33,744 bases of DNA from an uncultured Bacteroidota bacterium (GTDB lineage: Bacteria; Bacteroidota; Bacteroidia; Bacteroidales; 4484-276), in NCBI GenBank assembly GCA_903944895.1, contig CAJATL010000015.1, positions 1 through 33,744 on the forward strand. Direction: 5' to 3'. This document shows positions 31,016-33,744 of the stretch, in pieces (the stretch's first letter is position 1; the number at the start of each line of letters is the position of its first letter). The notes beneath the pieces were generated by a model. That model worked only from the letters and a program-made list of their open reading frames with translations. It was not told the origin of the DNA and searched no databases. Made by a program: the position numbers and the translations under genes.

Positions 31016-31240
31016 AGATTCAATGCTATTTCGATATCCGGTAAAGTGCCACTGGAAAAGTACATCGAACTGTGCAATTATTTCATTACGCCCTTTGCCA
31101 TGAGCGGCAACAAGATTGAGATTAAAGTAAAGTTCAGAATCAAATCATCCGAAAGCAGCCCGATTGACGAAAGCAAACAGCATTACAAGTCAGCCAAAGA
31201 AGCAGCAAAACAATTGGGGTTGCATTTTGAGGAGGAGTGA
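31016..31240 (+). pseudogene. 3' fragment resembling a DUF499 defence ATPase
   Basis: The frame is open from just after TAA 31013 to TGA 31238-31240, reading NAISISGKVPLEKYIELCNY, FITPFAMSGNKIEIKVKFRI, KSSESSPIDESKQHYKSAKE, AAKQLGLHFEEE. From memory this resembles the C-terminus of the large DUF499 ATP-binding proteins that accompany DUF1156 methylases: ISGKVP, a KIEIEVKF strand, then a helix before the end. There is no start codon suited to a stand-alone gene except GTG 31046. The segment between this and the DUF1156 fragment (30962-31015) has stops in this frame. Confidence 0.5.
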
Positions 31241-31260
31241 TCCAACAGGATAAAGCAGTC

Positions 31261-31460
31261 GGCAGTCTATAAATTCAAATCACAAATCTGAAATCCTAAA
31301 TCAACAGTCGCCAGGCAGCAGTCAATCAAAAATTTCAAATTTCAAATCACAAATTTCAAATCCAAATTGATAGTTGGCAGTCAACAGTCGCCAGGCAGCA
31401 GTTGGACAGTTGGACAGTTGGTCAATCTGAAATCATAAATCTGAAATCATAAATTAAAAA
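31261..31460. repeat. Heptanucleotide and octanucleotide word tract
   Basis: 7-nt words of the AAATCNN and AATTTCA types (AAATCAC, AAATCTG, AAATCCT, AAATCAT) run through most of the 200 bp. An octamer, ACAGTTGG, repeats at 31398-31420. A 22-bp segment containing CAGTCGCCAGGCAGCAG occurs twice, at 31301-31322 and 31381-31402. The rest of 31241-31537 shows no gene. Confidence 0.8.
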
Positions 31461-31537
31461 TTTTATTAAAAGATTTTTGCCATCAAACAAATCCATATTT
31501 TTACTTTTGATTTATAATCCATTCAAAAAGCTGAAAA

Positions 31538-32224
31538 TTGGCAAAAAGAGGTTCTACATATTTCCTGATTCATTGCTTCACATTGCTGATTCTGACCATT
31601 TTTACACTCCCTGTATGCGGTCAGGATTCTGCTTTGGTCTCGCCTTTTACAAAGGGACGGACGCTCGTGCTGGTTGGCGGAAGTATAAGTTCATCATCGG
31701 TTAACAAAGGGTCAGGTTTTAGCGGATTTAAGTACATTACCAACGATTATTCGCTGGGAATGAGTGCATTAAAGCTCATAAAAAACCGCTTTGGCGTTGG
31801 CGGGCAATTTTACACGGGTCGCTCCGAATACACCGAATTGGTTAAACTTGAAACCGAAATGCTGTATTTCGGCCCCTGGGCGCGATATTACTGGAACAAT
31901 AGCCGGATGGGCAGCATTTATCCGCAGCTTTCGGTTTACTATGTTAACTATTTTTCGAGCAGTGAATTCGAAAGTCAGGGAATCAATTATAATGAATCGT
32001 TGATTGGTAAAGGTTTTGGTACTTCTCTTGGCATCGGTTATTCCTATGTTGTGAATAACCATATTAATCTGGAGGTTGGCATGATTTACAATCTCTTTTA
32101 TCTCTTCGGAAATTTGCATAACGAATTGTCGCAGTCGGATCAGGAAGTTAATTTTTTGCGCACTCAGATTATGTTTTCGGTGGCTTTTGGAGTTTTGTTT
32201 GACAAAAAGGTAAGTCCAAAATGA
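31538..32224 (+). CDS. Outer-membrane beta-barrel protein
   Basis: 228 aa. The frame has no ATG before the signal peptide; a TGA lies two codons upstream, so TTG 31538 is the only near start. The signal peptide is FLIHCFTLLILTIFTLPVCG. Amphipathic strands follow (FGVGGQFYTGRSEYTELV, IYPQLSVYYVNYFSSSEFES, TSLGIGYSYVVNNHINLEVG, TQIMFSVAFGVLF). It overlaps the Omp85-like gene by 4 nt (ATGA). Function unknown; the coupling suggests shared envelope work. A frameshift from an upstream frame starting near 31477 could also explain the missing ATG. Confidence 0.75.
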   Translation: MAKRGSTYFLIHCFTLLILTIFTLPVCGQDSALVSPFTKGRTLVLVGGSISSSSVNKGSGFSGFKYITNDYSLGMSALKLIKNRFGVGGQFYTGRSEYTELVKLETEMLYFGPWARYYWNNSRMGSIYPQLSVYYVNYFSSSEFESQGINYNESLIGKGFGTSLGIGYSYVVNNHINLEVGMIYNLFYLFGNLHNELSQSDQEVNFLRTQIMFSVAFGVLFDKKVSPK

Positions 32225-33336
32225 AGCATCAAAAACGTCATATCGTCTCTGTCCTTTTTATCCTGCTAACGCTGGGTTTATCCGGACAACAAAAAGAAGC
32301 CAAAAAAATCGAGACCGACACCATCAGCATCCGGAAAAAAATACAGCTCATTGGCGTGCCTTTGGTGTTTTACACGCCTGAAACCGACTTTGGATTTGGC
32401 CTTGGCGCACAGGTATTTTTTCTCAACCAAACCAACGTTTACAATTCGCGGCTGTCGAATGTTTTTATTTCGGGCATTTACACCACCAAAAACCAACTGA
32501 TGCTGGAGGCCCGTCCCCAGATTTATTTCAATGCCGGAAATCTTTTCCTGGATGGTTATCTCAAATACCGTGTTTTTCCCAACTCTTTCTGGGGCATTGG
32601 CAATTATGCAAAGGACGATGCGCTGGAAGAATACAACATGAAATCTTACGAAATAACGGCAGCCCTTTTAAAAAGGCTTCCGCCGACATTAAATTTCGGT
32701 TTGGAATACAAATATGAAAATCATACCATGCTCGAAGTTGCCGAAGGAGGGCTTTTAGCTGCGGGCGATATTGCCGGTTCGGAAGGCGCCATCATTTCCG
32801 GATTGAGCCTCATGTTTAACCTCGACACCCGCGACAACGTTAATTCGACCATTAAAGGTGCCCTTATTCAGATGAAATCCGGATTTTCGAGCAGGGTTTT
32901 TGGCTCAACCTACAGTTTTAACAAATATACTTTAGACATCCGGAAATACTTCAAACATCTGGCCAACAATACCATGGCCTTGCAGTTTTACGGTGAAAGT
33001 ACTTACGGAAATGTGCCTTTCCAAAGCATGGCCTGGCTGGGTGGTGGCGAAAAGATGCGCGGATATTTTAAAGGACGGTACATGGATAAAAGTATGTACG
33101 TTTTACAGGGCGAATATCGCGCCAGGTTTCATCCACGCTGGACAGCAGCAGGATTTGGCTCCATTGGCGAAGTAGCCGATTTTCCGCTCTCCTTTTTCGA
33201 AAACCCGAAAATCAGTTTTGGTGGTGGTATCAGATTTAAGATTTTAAAAAGCAATCCCACCGTGGTGAGGTTTGACATCGGTTTTGATAAAAACGGAAAC
33301 AACGGAATTTACTTTGGCGTCAATGAAGCCTTCTAA
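32221..33336 (+). CDS. BamA/TamA-family outer-membrane protein without POTRA domains
   Basis: 371 aa. A signal peptide (VSVLFILLTLGLSG) precedes a 16-strand-type Omp85 barrel. The hallmark (V)RGF/Y motif is seen as LGGGEKMRGYFKGRYMDKSM, followed by GEYRARFHPRWTAAGFGSIG; other strand segments are TDFGFGLGAQVFFLN and NLDTRDNVNSTIKGALIQMK. The protein has only about 25 residues between signal peptide and barrel, so no POTRA domains. Short Omp85 relatives of this kind in Bacteroidota have unknown roles, possibly export or lipid traffic. It overlaps the previous barrel gene by 4 nt. Confidence 0.85.
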   Translation: MKHQKRHIVSVLFILLTLGLSGQQKEAKKIETDTISIRKKIQLIGVPLVFYTPETDFGFGLGAQVFFLNQTNVYNSRLSNVFISGIYTTKNQLMLEARPQIYFNAGNLFLDGYLKYRVFPNSFWGIGNYAKDDALEEYNMKSYEITAALLKRLPPTLNFGLEYKYENHTMLEVAEGGLLAAGDIAGSEGAIISGLSLMFNLDTRDNVNSTIKGALIQMKSGFSSRVFGSTYSFNKYTLDIRKYFKHLANNTMALQFYGESTYGNVPFQSMAWLGGGEKMRGYFKGRYMDKSMYVLQGEYRARFHPRWTAAGFGSIGEVADFPLSFFENPKISFGGGIRFKILKSNPTVVRFDIGFDKNGNNGIYFGVNEAF

Positions 33337-33523
33337 AATTTAATCTACCTGATTCCACTTTATGAACAAATTCATTTAAAAATATTTGTAAAAGAAGGCA
33401 TCGCAAATTTCAGGATGACCTTATGAAAATTTCCGTTGTTTTCAAGGGAAGGCTCAAAGCGAGGGCCTTTTAAAGCGATACAGTAGCAAAGGCCGGCCTG
33501 TACGATGGCGCGGCTTGTATCGT
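33337..33523. other. Intergenic stretch after the Omp85-like gene
   Basis: No gene seen. Around 33453-33472 the words AAGGCTC and GAGGGCCTTTT could form a weak terminator for the barrel operon. Confidence 0.3.
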
Positions 33524-33538
33524 CCCGCTTTAGGCGGG
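33524..33538. repeat. CCCGC-GCGGG hairpin, third occurrence
   Basis: CCCGC-tttag-GCGGG. The same kind of stem occurs in the repeats at 13628-13641 and 21198-21210, here without the flanking 27 bp. Confidence 0.55.
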
Positions 33539-33591
33539 AAGCCAACCCGTAGAAAACAGGAAATTTTCATGAAGTCTTGACTTTTTCTTTC

Positions 33592-33625
33592 TTACTTTCT
33601 TTTGTGTCAAGACAAAAGAAAGTAA
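33592..33625. terminator. Perfect 14-bp hairpin overlapping a gene end
   Basis: TTACTTTCTTTTGT (33592-33605) and ACAAAAGAAAGTAA (33612-33625) are perfect complements around GTCAAG. T-rich and A-rich flanks suit a two-way terminator. Its right arm lies inside the last codons of the minus-strand gene at 33607. Confidence 0.6.
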
Positions 33626-33744
33626 TTCAATTGATCAAGTCCATCCTTCCAACCTTCCTGGATATTTCGGTGTGCTGCATCTCCAAATCCTACAATGTTC
33701 ACTAATTCTACCAACATTTCGCCACGCCTGCCCCGTTTATCGGG
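33607..33744 (-). CDS. C-terminal end of a minus-strand gene, possibly AHSA1/SRPBCC-like
   Basis: The minus strand is open from the right edge to TGA 33609-33607 and gives 45 residues: PDKRGRRGEMLVELVNIVGF, GDAAHRNIQEGWKDGLDQLN, YFLLS. The end pattern (GFGD, then GW..GLDQL..FL) resembles the last strand and helix of SRPBCC/AHSA1-like proteins, in which a long C-terminal helix carries GW...L..L. That assignment is tentative. The gene body lies beyond the window. Confidence 0.45.
   Translation of the reverse strand, partial: PDKRGRRGEMLVELVNIVGFGDAAHRNIQEGWKDGLDQLNYFLLS

Noticed and set aside
28159-31240. Integrative element with attachment site at tRNA-Arg
   Set aside because: No integrase and no direct repeat of the tRNA 3' end was found in the window; island origin by integration remains unproven.

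Overview
The window reads as chromosomal DNA of a Bacteroidota bacterium, probably a free-living, pigmented member of the Bacteroidales/Marinilabiliales group (lineage inferred, not searched). The evidence is type IX secretion (T9SS) sorting domains on secreted proteins, a long-form (581 aa) IspG, promoter-like TAnnTTTG -7 elements (several with an upstream TTTG), many signal-peptide beta-barrels and lipoproteins, and moderate GC. No rRNA, CRISPR array, prophage or complete insertion sequence was seen.

Layout. 1-2096 (-) is the 5' part of a large secreted CUB/adhesin-like protein that runs off the left edge. 2769-4487 (-) is a membrane TPR protein with a LuxR-type DNA-binding end. 5176-8836 (+) is a tight isoprenoid/carotenoid operon: small membrane protein, crtI, crtB, secreted unknown, idi. 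After its terminator come gene remnants: a small ORF overlapping a truncated nucleotidyltransferase, and a decayed second copy of the idi 3' end. Two small secreted proteins follow (one with a T9SS tail, one with a lamin-tail domain), then ispG (-). Just 5' of ispG lie hairpin repeats, three palindromes at exact 33-bp spacing, and a decayed copy of the ispG 5' end.

13688-18939 holds two divergently transcribed ABC substrate-binding proteins. The rightward one forms an operon with a STAS-domain protein, a permease and an ATPase. 18979-22065 carries a secreted CarboxypepD_reg-like protein, a nitroreductase, a lipoprotein and a cation-efflux protein that stops early beside a heptanucleotide repeat tract. 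22403-24388 encodes a secreted thioredoxin-like CxxC protein with a T9SS tail and a beta-barrel protein fused to a heavy-metal-binding domain; these may serve metal handling together with the efflux gene. 24857-28003 has a patatin-like phospholipase, two beta-barrel proteins and a DUF4136-type lipoprotein.

tRNA-Arg(CCG) at 28159-28230 is followed by a decaying defence island: opposed gene fragments, a DUF3883 helicase tail, an intact-looking AbiEi/AbiEii toxin-antitoxin pair, and remnants resembling a DUF1156 methylase start and a DUF499 protein end. The window closes with two outer-membrane beta-barrel genes (one Omp85/BamA-like) and the end of a further minus-strand gene.

The main unexpected features are partial duplicates of both idi and ispG beside their parents, a STAS protein built into an ABC transporter operon, the tRNA-adjacent defence graveyard, and several intergenic tracts made of degenerate 7-nt words. 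Family names come from recognising motifs by eye; no database search was run.
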